From the NCBI GenBank assembly GCA_023079485.1, contig CM041083.1, forward strand, positions 107,882,054-107,946,053: a stretch of DNA of 64,000 nt, written 5' to 3'. The position numbers were made by a program, and so were the translations under genes. The stretch's first letter is position 1, and each line of letters opens with the position of its first letter. The notes under the pieces were generated by a model. The model made no database searches. It saw only the letters and a program-made list of their open reading frames with translations, and was not told the origin of the DNA. The stretch is from Archilochus colubris (Eukaryota; Chordata; Aves; Apodiformes; Trochilidae). Below, piece by piece: positions 38,699-51,722 of the stretch.

Positions 38699-41600
38699 AG
38701 TGAACTTGCTAAGATACCGGGAGGAAAGTAAAATGATTGTTATTGTTTACATTATGTTTTCAAATCTAACTATTAAGAACAAATAATGAGACATGATACA
38801 AGGGTACTGGTAGTCTCTCAGCCTGTGAGTCTCTTAATGTGGCCTAATACGTTAAATGGAAACAGAGGTTTTGCTCTCATTCAAAGTTGTTCCAGGAAAA
38901 GCCCAGTGATAGAGATGAATGAAAAAAATCTAGTTCTGATAAACTGTTAGATATGAAACACCAACAACTGAGAGAGTAGTGGAAGATACAGGAGATGTCG
39001 TGTTAGTAAGAGTAAATTAAAATCAAGTTAGAGATCTAGTAAAAATGCATTTTCCTGTTTACAAGTAATAAATAAAAGTAACATTAATATTTCCATTAAT
39101 ATTCCTGACGTGAGTCTTTGTTTTTTAACAAAATACTTTAAAAATACTGTTTTAAAAAAAGTGATCCAGAAGAGGGCAACATTAACAGCTGTTCTAGGCT
39201 TTAGGATAGACAAATAATTCAGGGTTGATGGAAGATGATGTGATAGTTTGAAAATGGATGGTGAACTAAAACAGAAGAGAGAAATTGTAGTTAAAAGCCA
39301 CAAAAGAGTAAAATAAAAGAGAGAAGTAAAATATGAGAGAAAACATGAATTTCTGCATAAAGATAAAAGGGCTTTTAAAGAGTAACTTAGAAGAACAAGA
39401 CTAAAAAAGCATCTCAGTGCTGCTAGTTACATCATACTCCCAACCATGCTAATAATTTATGGTATTTCCAGAAATTCTTAAATTTAAGTCATTTCAACTT
39501 TTTGATGCTTTTTTTTGGTAGCAGTTTCATTTCAAATTCACCATAGCCAAGCAAATTCTGTGCAAAGGCACAGACCTTTCAGTTTTTCCATATTTTTTCA
39601 CACTATTGATGGGTTGTTCTGGATTATGGGAATCCTTTGCTTCAACCTTAGAGTTTTCTTGAAAATTAGTTGAAGCTATGCAAGTTCGCCACTCCAGAAA
39701 TTGAGAGTAAGGCACATCATGTGGAAAGAAAGTAACATTCTTGAGGTGGAGTTGTTTTGCTTCTGAGGGGTTGAAAAAGAAGGCTTGAGCTAAAAAAAAC
39801 CCACAATTAAACTCCCAGTCCCTTGCATGAACCTTAGTTCTTGCCCTAGTTCAACAAAACAGCGCCAAGCAACCCTTTCCTACACCAGTCATAATCCAAC
39901 CACTGAAGCCTCTACAGGCTTGAACATCTAGAGAAGCAACAAGCCCCAGCCCTGAAGTCATACGTAATTTGCCTTTGCCTCCCAAACTTGAACATTAAGA
40001 TACTCTCATGCAATTCTGAAGACATACTCTGTTTTGGTAGGTTAGGCCAGTTCTTAGCCATTAGCTCTATCAAAGGCTGTCTTCTGGTTTCAGCCATAAA
40101 CACTCCTGTTCTGCTCACCCCACCTCTATCTCTAATCTTTAGCTGTAGCTCAGCAATACCTGATGTCAGCCCTCAGTCTTAATTCCACTGATATGAACTT
40201 GCATAAATAACCATGCCCTGCTGATACTAAACTCATCCTGATATCCTGGCCTGCAACATCACACTACAGATAAACAACTGTCCCTATGAGCAGGGCAGCT
40301 GATAGACCCTTACCAAAATTGTTATATAGCCTGTGCTAATCCCATATCAGATTTGACCCTTAAAACGACTGACATTTGGCTTAGCAGAGCCCCTGACAGT
40401 TACAGTAACACTCCACCACTGTTGCTGTCAGTGGTGGTATCACTTCATGGCCATACGTGATCTGTGATCCCCTACTCCACACTTCTGTCCAGAGCATGTA
40501 GGAAGTACAGTGGTTTCATGTAAGACTTTTTTCCTTTGATGTATAAACGATTTATGGAAGGTATTCTGAGTGATACAATTTCACAAAAAGCCACGTATTT
40601 AAAACTGCTATTCTCTATGTTCTTTCATGCTTTACAGAATTATTTATTTGAAAGGTGTCCTCCAGTTTTTCCCATGTTTCCAGGTTCCTATGTGAGATGC
40701 AGCTGTTTTTCAGATCTTTCCCCTTTCCAGCCTTTGATTGGAGGCATGGGAACACAGAGGTCAGGAGAACAAGTGCTACTGGGAGATGGGCTAAGTGTCA
40801 GAACCAGTTCTTCAACACAGCCTCACAGGAAGGGAATATTCCCATCACAGGCCATCACTGTCACTTCTTCCTTATCAGATGTCCAAATGCCCTGTGCCCC
40901 ATACTCACAGCACCCTCATTCTGATCAGCTCCATGCCCACAAGCCACAAACTTGTTGATATAGACATTGTAGAGCTTGAATTTCAGAAGTTTAGAAACAA
41001 TGGGTCTGGGTGATGCATAAGAATGGTGTATGGTGTATGGACTCAGGAGTGGGCAGGCTGGATTGAGGCAGCTAACCCAAATGAAACTTCCCAGAAATGC
41101 CAATAACTCTCTGGCAGAAGCAGCTTAAGCAGTTCAGTTAAAGCACTTTTTTGTTTGTTTATACTTGATGAAGAAAACCAAAATTACTTCTCCTCCTTTC
41201 CTTTTCCAAGCTCTTAGTTCTTTCAGCTGGAGCAGTACTCTTCTGAATATCTAAAGGAGTTCATTTTGAAACCTGACTAATGACACTTATCTTTCCAACC
41301 ATTACAGTGAAGCACTATTGATATCAGAGGACCTAACTTGCCTGCAGCATCAGCAGTATGAACTTGCATTAGCACCAGGGGTTTGAGCCAGGGCATGGTA
41401 TGAGTCAGGAACCCGGCTGGTTGCCCAGATGCTGAAGGTGGATGGAAAGATCAGAAAAGAAGGAGAGAATACAGAAGAGTGGGAAGGTCAGTGAGCAGGC
41501 TAGGGTAAGCTAGAGGAGGTATGAGTGGAAAGCAGCTGTGGATACCTACTTGCAATAAACTGGATAAATCCTTTACTTCAATCCTTTAGATCAGGACCTT

Positions 41601-43365
41601 TGGCATTATAGGATAGTTATATCCAGAGGCAGAAAAAGGATAGCTTCCATGTGTACTGAAATCCTTCCCAATTTCTATACAAGGAATAATCTTCAACCAT
41701 CCTCAAGACAGAGTTTAACCATAGTCACTGAACATCTCTTCAGAATTTACCATGGAGGTCTTATAATCCTAAGAAGCAAAGTAAACACAAGCAACAAATT
41801 GTGCACTATTACTTTCAAATGTTATTAGCTTCTAATTCTGGGACGCTCAGGTTGAACTACTGTGAACCCATAATCTCAACACTCTTAACTCTCACTGATT
41901 AGATACTGCTAGGGGCTAATCTTTTCTGAAACACTACCAGTTTTGCATGCCTCTGCACACCTAACTTGAGAGACCTTGAGGCCTGATTTTCCTTTTGGAA
42001 AAGCCACTGCTGTTTCAGTGCTTTGACATTGATTCTGTGGCTTTAAAAAGCTGCTGTCTTAAGTTTAAAGTATATAAAGTCACTAGCAATTTCAGAATAT
42101 CCTAGCCTAACTATGTAATTAAAGGAGAAACAATGACAACAACCAGCCAACAGGCAGGCTCATAAACCCTTAATAATGCACTTTTACAAGTAAACAAGCT
42201 GTTTTCCAAGATTGTGGTCCAACCAGTAGCTCTGTCCCAATGTCATTCCTGTTGCTCTTCCTCCACCTAAGGTATTTTTTTCCTTGTTTCCAGCAGTAAG
42301 CTGTGTGAGACGGGGCATGCCTCTCACTTCATGTCTACACAAGTGCCTAGGTATACTTGTAGAAAAAAAAATAGGTGTACTGCTAGAAGAAATAATCTGT
42401 AAACAGGAGAGGTGCCAGTAAGACTGGCAGTATTCAAGAGGATGAGGAGCAGTGACCTTTCTGCTGTGTGTGAGACGAGGAAGCTGGTCTGAGATTTCAT
42501 TCAGGTGGAATGAAATATGAGGAGATTGGTTTTACAAGCTCCACATGTTACATCTTAGTTCCTCCTGTGAAGTGGTCAGGATCTGCATGACGGTCTGATT
42601 AGTGCAGCCAAGACCCAAATATGCAGGAAGCACCTTATGACCACAAAACTCAAAATTTGTTAGCTGACTTTGCTTGCTCTGAGTCCAAAAAAATGGCAGA
42701 AAATAGCAGATATTTCCTCCCCTTCTAAACCTGCTGGGTGAAGTACTGTGCTCTGTACTCATTCAAACTTCTGCTTAGATGCATGATAACGTTTCCTAAC
42801 TATGGTTTGCAGGCTTGGTCCTCTCAAGTTCAAATTACTGCACACTTGCTGATCTTGTTAGAACTTAAAGCCTGTGGCACAAGAACTTGTAGCCATCGGG
42901 ACACATTTAGAATTGAAAAAAAAATACAAGAGAGGCTTCTCTACTACTATTTTCTTTCTTGTATCCATAGAAATAGGGGTTGAATTGGTAAAAATGTGCT
43001 ATGTTACTTTAAATAATTGCCATATAGTGATTACTGTAAAGCAAGTGCTTTGTTTTAACTGGACTGACACTCATTTCCATAGAAACAGAGAGAGGATAGC
43101 AGCCCACTTGTTTGAACTGTCTTGTTGATTTCATCTGTGTCAGAATGAAGGAATATAAAGTATTTTAAAATGTGGGAAAAGCCTGGGGTTTTGTACTTAG
43201 ATTCCTCTTTTCCCCCCAAAAAAGCCAAAGACAACATTAGTGAACTTTTTGGAACTGTTGTTCTGGGAGAAGAGAACAAAAATTGCACATATCAGCTCCT
43301 AACAAATTAATTGGGGAGAAAAGAGGGAGAAAAAGCAGTAGGAAGTATAGTGAGGACATATGTTT

Positions 43366-43398
43366 ATACATATATGTGTGTGTGTGTATATATGTGTG
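43366..43398. repeat. TG/TA dinucleotide microsatellite
   Basis: Alternating purine and pyrimidine bases (TATACATATATGTG followed by TG repeats and TATATATG). Confidence 0.85.
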
Positions 43399-45588
43399 AA
43401 AAAGTACTTCTGAGATTATAAATTTCCAGTAACTTTTGTTATTGTGATTTTGTTACTAATAGAAAATTTGAGGCCATCTAACTCAAGTGTCTGCTATGAC
43501 TTCACATTGTTTATTTCCTAACTGACAGCAGTAATTTTATTTGAATTTCCATACACTAAGCCATGATATGAGTTTCAAATTGGCAGTTTGGCTGAAGTTC
43601 AGAGAAAAATGAATAATATGGTGAAAAAAAATAAATTAAAAGCTCAGATTTTGGCTCTACTCTTGCAACACTTCCATGCAACAACACAGTTCCTGAATTT
43701 TTGATATTGTGAAATGATTCGATTTTTTTTTGTCCCCATGTTCAAAAGAGAGAAACTGTTTGAAGCAGACATGATATCTAGCCAGGATTCTAACTTACAG
43801 GCTTTTGTCTTTTCTTTGGGGAAAACAATGGATCTCACTCCTGTTGCTCGTAGGAAAGGCCAAGGCTGAGACAATCTGTAATTCTACATGTTGAACATGT
43901 CTGGATTAGTTATGCTGTCTTCCAGCCCCTGAGCATTGCCAGCTTGTAGAAACTGCTTTCAAGGCTATGGCAAAGAAACACATTCTGCAAATCAGGATAA
44001 ATAATACTTTCTGCCTCCCTACCTTTGTGTTTTACGTTGCTGTCTCTAACTATTTAAGCAGTACCCATAGCAAATAGCAGGGATTACCAAAACCAGGTTT
44101 TAGATTAATGTTGAATAGCAGAGGATCTCCCATTCAGGATCAAAAAATAAAAAGAAATTGTTATTTTACCAAAAGCATGTCTTCAATTTCTGTTGGCTGC
44201 AATGTCTCTCAGTTTTTCTCCCCTGTAGAAAGGCTTCCCTAGAAGGCAGATATCTACACATAGGAGCACCCACCTGTCTCTTGTACTGCTTAGTCAGCCC
44301 TCACTGCTTCACCTCCTTGGAGGTCACCTGCAATATTTTTAACCTCTCCTAGTTCAGTTGTTCCACTTGAAAACTGTCTTTGCCTTTGGGTTATACCTGC
44401 ACAGTGCCAAAAATATTCCAAGCTCATTCCTGCACCACTAGATGTTCTTTTTCTTCCAGAATCAAAGGTCTAGAAGAAGCAATGCCAGCTCCCTGGAAAA
44501 AGAAGATTCACAATTCCTGACTAGGATTTGCTGATTCAAAGCCTTTCAAGATTGAGTACTAGGTGAGAGTTCTCAGTGATTTTTGACGTTTTATATATTG
44601 TTCTGCATTGATTGTTTACTTGTCCATTGACCACTTAAGAGTCACACATGGCAGACTTGAATTGACATCCTTGACATCCGTGTTCCAGGAATTAGTCAGC
44701 AAAGCAGAGAGGAGGAGGTAACACATTTCCTGTTAGAGCTATAGCAGGTTATCTGAATATATTTCTCCCTTTATTGTGTAAGGATTTAGGGTCTGTCATC
44801 CTGAAGCCATAGATTATCTGGTGGATATGTAGCTGTAGTAGATATGGCAGGTATGAAAGTAGGGTAGACGAATAAATTAACCATAGTCATGTAAGGACCT
44901 TTCTAGAAGATCTGAATATAGCTCCCAAATGCTTTATTTAATGGAGATGTAAAAATCTGTGCTAATTATAACATTCTTCTGGCATTCTTTTCTGCCTTCC
45001 TTGGAACTGACCCGTGTCAGATTCAATACCCAGGTAAGGCAAGATGAAGGGGAAAAAAAGAGAGGACTGGCTAGAAGACTCCCACAGGTCTCCTTCCAGT
45101 ACCACAGTTAGAAGGCACAAGGTATCAGGTTCATCTCAGAGACAAACACTGTCCTTATCTGAAACAGCCAGGAGGAAAAACTTCACACACCTGGCAGAAC
45201 TACTATTCCCTCTTCCTGTCCATGTTTGCCATTGCAAATGCTTCAGAGCTATTCCATTCTACGTTATTTCGGCATCTTTGATCACATTTATCTGAGCTCA
45301 ATAAAACTTGATAGAACGTCCCTGACCTCAGGCAGGTTCATTTGAAACCTGGTTTGCCCTTATTTCCCAAGACTAAGGAAGCATGACTATAATGTATGTA
45401 TTATACAGTTGTTCTGTGTGTAAACAGGGAGAAGGTGAGGAAAGAGGAACTATTCAGATCCAATAGTTCAAGCGAGTCAGAGTTCAGTGTACCATTCAGA
45501 AAGAGGTGCCAAATCTTGGAAATTCAGGTCTGGATTAAATCCAACATCAGTTAGAGCAGCAGGAGATGAATGGATTTAACAGAATTAG

Positions 45589-45642
45589 TTTGGTTTTTTG
45601 GGGGTGGTTTGGGGTTTTTTTGTTGTTTTTTTGGTTTTTTTC
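45589..45642. repeat. T/G-rich low-complexity tract
   Basis: Runs of T broken by G runs (GGGGGTGG, GGGG). Mirror-type A/C tracts occur near 11,470 to 11,503 and 57,431 to 57,477. Confidence 0.8.
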
Positions 45643-46299
45643 AGACAGAAGGAGATCAATGTGAACATGCAAGCTAGGATGTTAAGATAGATGTTCTTGC
45701 CTACTTTATATCCAAGCACAACCTTAGGGCAGAAGATGTTTGTATGTCCCTTTTCCAGTGTTGCTTCTAGGTTCTCTTTCCTGAGGGCAGCTTTTTACAG
45801 GAACTAGGAAACGAGTGTCCTGCTTTATTCTCTTTAGTCCCTCATACCTTAAAAGGAGCTCCAAATTCTATTTGAAGGTGGCTTAGCAGGTTGTAATGAC
45901 AATTTGTTTGAACTTCCCACTGGTTTACTTTTCAGTCTTACAAAAGATTCCAAGGAACAACGTGAACTCTCACAGGAACTTCAAGATGTTTTCTCACTTT
46001 GTAATGAATGCTTTAAGCACGCTTACACACTTCAGGCTCAGCTATGCTGAACTACATGGGTCTCAAAGCAAAGGAGTACGATAAGGTGTTGTCAGGTAAC
46101 AACATGAGCAAACAGAAAAAGGGAAAGTTTCTTTTTGCAACATGGAAGAGTCAGGGCCGTTTCTTAACAAAGCAGTTTGCCTACTGAAACCCCTCACCCA
46201 GGGATCCTGCCGGGCAAAGCTGTCAGCTGGGTTTCCCCCGGAGACTTCTGAGCCAGTGTGTAAGGGAAGACAGGAGCCTGGGTGAGGCAGCAGAGTCGG

Positions 46300-47850
46300 C
46301 AGATGAGGCAAGGAGGTCTGAAGGAGGAAAATCTGGGAAGTCGCGCTGCAGGGGACGGAGAGTGACAGGGAGCACCTCGCCTCTGTCTTGGGAAAATGCA
46401 AGCAGGGAAATGTTGTTCCGTGAGTTAGGGGGGCTGTGCAAGTCCATGACAGTCCTCCAACCATGGCCAAGCAGGAATGAGGGAGGGGGAAATAAAGTTA
46501 AAAATAAAGAGCTCTTCGCACGGGGTGTGAAGGCGAAATCGCGCCTCTTAGCCAAGAGGGAGGTGCCGGGACCTCGAACTGCCCGGAGAGGGGTGGAGAG
46601 AGCCGGGGGAGGGCGGGCGAGGTGCAGCCGGGTCTGAGTCAGCCCGGCCCGCACGATGTGCGTTGAGGGCAGTGCCAGGCACCGAGTCGCCGAGAAGCCT
46701 CTTCCCTTCCCCGCTGCCCTCTCGGGCTCCCCGGCGGAGGCAGCGACGCCACTCCCGGTGCCCCGCTCTGCCGGGACCCCCCTCCCGCCAAGGCGGGGGG
46801 CGGCTGCGCTGCGGCCTCGGCCTCGGGCAGGGCTGCTCCGCCCTCCTCCTCCCGCGCTCCGCCGCCCGCCCGGTCCCGGGGCAGCCGGCGCTGCCCCGTG
46901 GCGGAGGGTGCCCGGCGGGTCGGGATCGGCCGTACCGCCAGCCGGGGCCGGCACCATCATGTGAGGCGGTGGGTTTCCCCCCCTGCCCCAAGCTGCCCTC
47001 TCCCGCACCATGAGGGAAGGGGATGCGGGGCAGCACCCACGCCGGAGACAGGTAGAGCCCGGGCGGCTCCTCCACCTCCTCTCCGGCGTGATCCTCGTGT
47101 GCAGCGCGGAGGTCGCGGCACTCGCCGACTTCTCAGGTATGGGGCGGCCCCGCCAGCGGCGGCGGGAGGGCCGGGACCGACTAACGGTAACAGGGGACGC
47201 GGTGCCCGGCGCTGGGGGCTGAGGGGCGCGGCCCCAGGGTTTGGCGGTGGCCGCAGGGGCAGGAGGAGGGAGGGCACTGTCCAGGCAGAGGTCTGGCTGC
47301 TCGGCTGCTAGCACCCCCGCAACGCCTCATGAGGGGGACCCCCCCTGGGCAGGAGCGGGAGTGAAGTGCCGGCGCTCAGCCGTCCCGCTGGCTGACCCCG
47401 CCCGGATGGGCTCAGAAAGTTGCGTAGTGACCGGCGAGCTGCTGGCACGTCGTGTCCCGGGGCCGGGACGCGGGCCCAGGGGAGCGAGGGCGCATGATTC
47501 AGATGTACCGTAGCTGCGCCATTCGTGGGAGGGAGGAGGAGAGGGTTCAGGGCCGCCGGAGGGGTCAGGCGGGGAGGGACGGGAGGACTCGGGCTGCCGG
47601 TGTCTTCTCAGTTGCGCAGTGGGAAAGCCGTGCGAGAAGCCACCGGGGCCTGACCCCAAGTGCGTGGAAGTCCCTGGAAGGGTTCCCAGTTTCTCCTGGG
47701 GACTTGGAGCCGGGCCCCGAGTGAGCCGTCCTTAGCACCGGTAGCGAGCAAACGCTGCGCTTGTCATTGCTGGGAGAGGGTTTCACCTCGTAGCGCTGGG
47801 ATGGCGGGAGTCGCTTCGAAGTGAGCACAGAAGCGCTTGGTTGCCCTTCC
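46300..47850 (+). promoter_or_regulatory. EVA1C: EVA1C CpG-island promoter
   Basis: A GC-rich, CpG-dense island of about 1.5 kb around EVA1C exon 1. A TGAGTCAGC word (TGAGTCA at 46,635 to 46,641) matches the AP-1 / NF-E2 (MARE) core about 370 bp before the start codon. There is no TATA box near the start. The long open frames here on both strands (up to 363 codons) come from low stop-codon frequency in GC-rich DNA. Borders are approximate. Confidence 0.75.
47010..47136 (+). CDS. EVA1C: EVA1C coding exon 1 (signal peptide)
   Basis: EVA1C (FAM176C) is a single-pass membrane protein with two SUEL-type lectin domains. It binds heparin/heparan sulphate and is the relative of worm EVA-1, a Slit co-receptor in axon guidance. 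This exon encodes residues 1 to 42 plus one base: a basic start (RRRQVEPGRLLHLL), a hydrophobic signal segment (SGVILVCSAEVAAL), then ADFSG. It aligns with the human RRQVEPPGQLLRLF and ALTDFSG. The ATG at 47,010 is the first in frame and fits the human position. Donor GTATGG. It lies head to head with URB1, with start codons 9.3 kb apart. Confidence 0.92.
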
Positions 47851-48455
47851 ATCACTGCGAGGGTGCTGTGCCAGTGCAGGATGAAACGCTGTAGAAATTG
47901 GAAAGATGTCCTTGTTTCCAGCAGAACTAAGAAGAAGTCTTCCTTTTCTGTTGGGAGAAAACAGCCGTCTTGCAGCTTTCCTTGTGGTCCATGCCATCTC
48001 CCTGCTGTTGCAAAGTTACTTCGAACAGTTCCACCCCTTTCTGTACTTCACAGGGAGCACAGCCTATTCCTGGCAGTTGCAAGCTTAAGGAACTGCCTCT
48101 AGGGCAAAAATCAAGCCGTACCCGTAATGAACAGAGCAGAACTTTCCAAAAGCTTGTCGAGTGCACTGGAATAAAGTTGGGATATAATTAATAGTTCAAA
48201 TGTGTTGCTCTGCACATCAGTATAGTTCACAGTACTACAAAATGCCAGTGATTGCTCTGTAGAAAGTATTTTCTCAGCAACACAAAAATGCAGTCTGTGA
48301 TTTTACTACTGTGACCAACTCTGAGGCTGAACATTTCTAAAAAAGCAACCAGCAAATACAAGGATCAGGATATACTTTGATATACTATTTTTCTCCTGTT
48401 AGATTCCTTTCACATCCAAAAGGCTTTTAAATGCTTGCAATCTCATTCTTTGGTG

Positions 48456-48507
48456 ATTTTTTTGTTTGTTTGTTTGCTTTTGTTGTTGTTTTTCTTTTTT
48501 TCCTTAG
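48456..48507. repeat. (TTTG)n-like low-complexity tract
   Basis: T-rich tract with TTTG and TTG units in EVA1C intron 1. Confidence 0.8.
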
Positions 48508-51157
48508 TTGCTGGCTTGTAGATGTTATTTTAGCAATCATATGGTAGTTCTCCAAAATACAATAAAATAAATGTTCAAATCTTCCTTTCAAATAGCCGCC
48601 GAGTTAAAAAATATCCCTCTAGTTTATCTAGCAAAGTTCCTCTCACAAAAGTCCATTCACTTTTCAAATGAAGTTTTTTAGATAAGGTTATCCAAGATAC
48701 ATTTCAGAAGTACAAGTGTACTCAGTATTCATTATGCACTGAACTTTCCAAATAGGTAGAATGACCAAAGAAAGATTTTTGTCTCACTCCAGAGATCAGT
48801 ATGAAAAATGTCATGCAGAGAATTCAGTAAATAAGAAAATCAGATTCTGAAATTCTTGCCAAACTGGGAAGTTTCCACGCCTCAACAAATTCTACTCAGT
48901 TTCTTTTGACTTTTAACAGGGATATGTAATCCAGAATGAGAGGAAAGACCAAAATGTTACTGGAGCCTTTTAAAGAAAGGTATCCAGAGCACATCGAGAA
49001 GTGTTTAGCTACTTCAAAAGTAGGTGCTGCAGGCCAGGAACTATCAAGAGTAAGATGCCTGCAGTGACATCTCCAGTCTGGTTAGTATCTGTTAAAGATT
49101 TGCAGCCTCTAACAGCAGCTTCAAGCTGAGCTTCTGAACTTTCTGAATTTCCTTACTTGGTCCCTCCTACAGCAGGAATGATGACTTGATTTTCATAAGC
49201 TCTGTTGAATTTACATGAAAACAAATCTGCCTCGTTTGAAGGGGCAGCTGCCTGGCAGCTGCCAAGGTGCTGGCAGATCCTGGGGGATTATCCTGAGGAA
49301 TGAGGAGTGGGGATTTGGCTCCCCTGGCTTTACCCGCCACTTACACTTTCACTCTCATGGAAGGGGTCAGGTCTAGCCCTGCCCTTCTGAGGGTAAAACT
49401 TCCAGGCACCATGTTACAGGTTTCCTTGTTCATCCCATGCCATAGCAAAAGGAACTGAGATTTGCACTGTGAATATGTTCTGCACAATTTGATCAGGTAC
49501 TGGGAATTTAGGAGTGCCCAAATAATTGGAAAGCCAGTTGCTTCAACTTCTCCTTTTCACAGGTTTGAGGCTTTTATGCTCAGGTGCATATTATCAAGTG
49601 CAGATTATCAGGTGCATAGTTTTTCAGGTCATTGCCTTTTCTGTTCTGTGTGTTTCCAGCACTGGATCTCTCTCTACCTCAGCAGCCCAAACTGTTCCTC
49701 TCTCCTTCCCCACCCCCTCATTCTCTCATTCTGACAACTTTCCCTAGTCACTTCCCAGCCTGCTGTCCAATTGCAGCCACTGCACATGTAAACTTTGTTG
49801 TTCTCTTTATATATATGTATTTAATTGTGCTTGCAATGCTTACCTGCCCAGAGTCCATTTGTTAATCACAAGACCTAGCTGCTTGCTGGTATGAAGGCAA
49901 AAATTACTCCTCTTGGGATTTGTTTGATGTTCTGGAAGGGAGAGCAGGGAACAGTGTATGTGGACAGTGAAGGGTTATTTTTAATTTTTTTTATTTTTTT
50001 AATGTTTGACTTGTATTTATTTCCCCATTCAGAAGGCTGTGATCATTTTTTATGGATCACTACACAGAACAGAAGCACTGAAACTGTTACAGTATTTATC
50101 CCTCCCTTCTCGTAAGAGAGAGGTTGGGAGCTCTGGCTGCAAGTAGAATCTCTTCAGTTGGTTATTGCAGTTCAGTTGCCATTGTTGTCTTGTTACTACT
50201 CTTCCCTCTGTAGGATATAAAGCTGCAGATTTTTGTTTTTCATGTGTTTCTCAGGCCAGCTTTTAACTCTGAAAAGGCTTTTTGTAGGTGGGTGTCTGGC
50301 TTTTTCTTTTGGGATGTTTCTTCACTGTGCACTAACATTTTATGAACTGGTATGTAAACTGATGTTTTCTAGGGATAAAGACTTCAGTAGCAGAGCTTTA
50401 AAGTCTGTGAGGAGGACCTAGTGACCTAGTGACTTTTACTTTAGTAAGTAAAATTAGTTCCTCCTTTTAGTAACAGGAGGAACTGTTATTTGAGGTAAAG
50501 GAAAGTTGATACACATGATCCTTAAAGTTCTGCATAGTCTATTTTTCTCTAGCAGTGTAGTGGCAACAAAGAATGCTGCACTGGTTATTGAAAGTGGAGG
50601 TTTGCACTCCTGTGTGTGATAAATTTTTTAAAGTGAAATCCAAGCATGTATGCCCAAATTTTAAACTGAAAGCCGAAGGTTTGAAAGAAGAGAGATTTAA
50701 TCCACAGTTCTTTCCTTAGATCTTTATGCGTATTGGTTTGATCCTAAAGCTAGAGAATTTTATTTCCCTCATGCCCACTCTTCAAAGATATCTGAAATAT
50801 CTTCACTCCAAAGCAGTTATTCATGCCTAAAGTTTTGTTCGTACTTGACAAAACTCTTTCCTCGTGTTGCTTTTCTCACTGGTCACTTGTAGCTTTCATG
50901 TTTCAGGTCAGGTTCCAGTCCAAGAGACTGAAGACTGATGTGAATTTTGCTATTACTCTAGTCTCTGGGAGCCAAAATCCTAAATACTCCGGGTTCCCAG
51001 AAGACTGTCAGAAGTGGAGGGACACATTTTTCAAGAAATGAAGGCCACGTGGCATGTGTTTCCTCAAAGATCCTTCGTGTTCAAGGACTGGTTCCCAAAA
51101 TAGGCAAAACGAGGAGCTGGCAAGACCAGCAAACTTCTCTAGTACACTTTTACTTAC

Positions 51158-51368
51158 TGTCCTGGTTTGGGCCAGGATAAAGGTGATTTTCTGTCTTGTA
51201 CTTTTGCTTTCAGCTAAGCATCTTGTAAGTAGTTGCACTTGCTGAAATTAACAGCAAGTTTCTCAGACAGTGTCTGCTTCTAGGACTGATAACACTTGAT
51301 GTTTATAGTTACTGCTAGAGAGCATCTGTCACTCGGTTTAACTGACGGGGCAGTGTTAAACCGTGACA
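51158..51368 (+). mobile_element. Solo LTR, ERVL-like, with CTTAC target-site duplication
   Basis: A 211-bp segment begins TGTCCTGGTTTGGGCC and ends GTTAAACCGTGACA. The ends form a short inverted repeat (TGTC/GACA), as in retroviral LTRs. It is flanked by a perfect 5-bp duplication, CTTAC (51,153 to 51,157 and 51,369 to 51,373). The start resembles a family of LTRs common in birds; a 5-bp duplication fits ERVL (class III) elements. No internal viral genes flank it, so it is a solo LTR left by recombination. Orientation is by resemblance to the family. Confidence 0.85.
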
Positions 51369-51682
51369 CTTACATACCTATATTGTTGCTGTAGAAAGCC
51401 CACAGTGTGCTACCACTGCTGCTGAGGGAAGGTTGGTTTTGCTGGGCATGGTGGCAGTCCCTTAGGAACATGTATGTTCCCAAAAGTCTATCCCTTCTCT
51501 CATCCCCCAGCCATGGGGAATGCCCTACTGCCAATGGGAAAAGTGCTGGGCTCTCCCCTTGGCTCTCTGTCCTAGCCCTACTCCTCCTCCCACCTTTTCC
51601 CTGTCTGGTGCAAAAGTGCTCTGTCCTCTTAGGGAAACAAATCCCTTCTCAGCAGAAACATTGAGGACCATCTATCCATCTT

Positions 51683-51722
51683 TTATATATATATATATAT
51701 GTATGTATATATATGTATATAC
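51683..51722. repeat. TA/TG microsatellite
   Basis: About 40 bp of TA repeats with interspersed GTATG, 310 bp after the solo LTR. Confidence 0.88.

Larger units (their letters stand above)
38291..46300. other. Intergenic region between URB1 and EVA1C; no gene recognised
   Basis: About 8 kb of AT-rich DNA between two CpG islands. Open frames are short and overlap on both strands, with no recognisable protein. It contains a 31-base A run, a TG/TA microsatellite and a T/G-rich tract, listed separately. Enhancers or a divergent noncoding transcript are possible but cannot be shown here. Confidence 0.7.

Noticed and set aside
46223..47314. A 363-codon open frame on the minus strand across the EVA1C CpG island
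   Set aside because: It is Pro/Arg/Ala-rich, lies opposite real EVA1C exon 1, and several other frames are open in the same GC-rich block. Low stop-codon frequency explains it.
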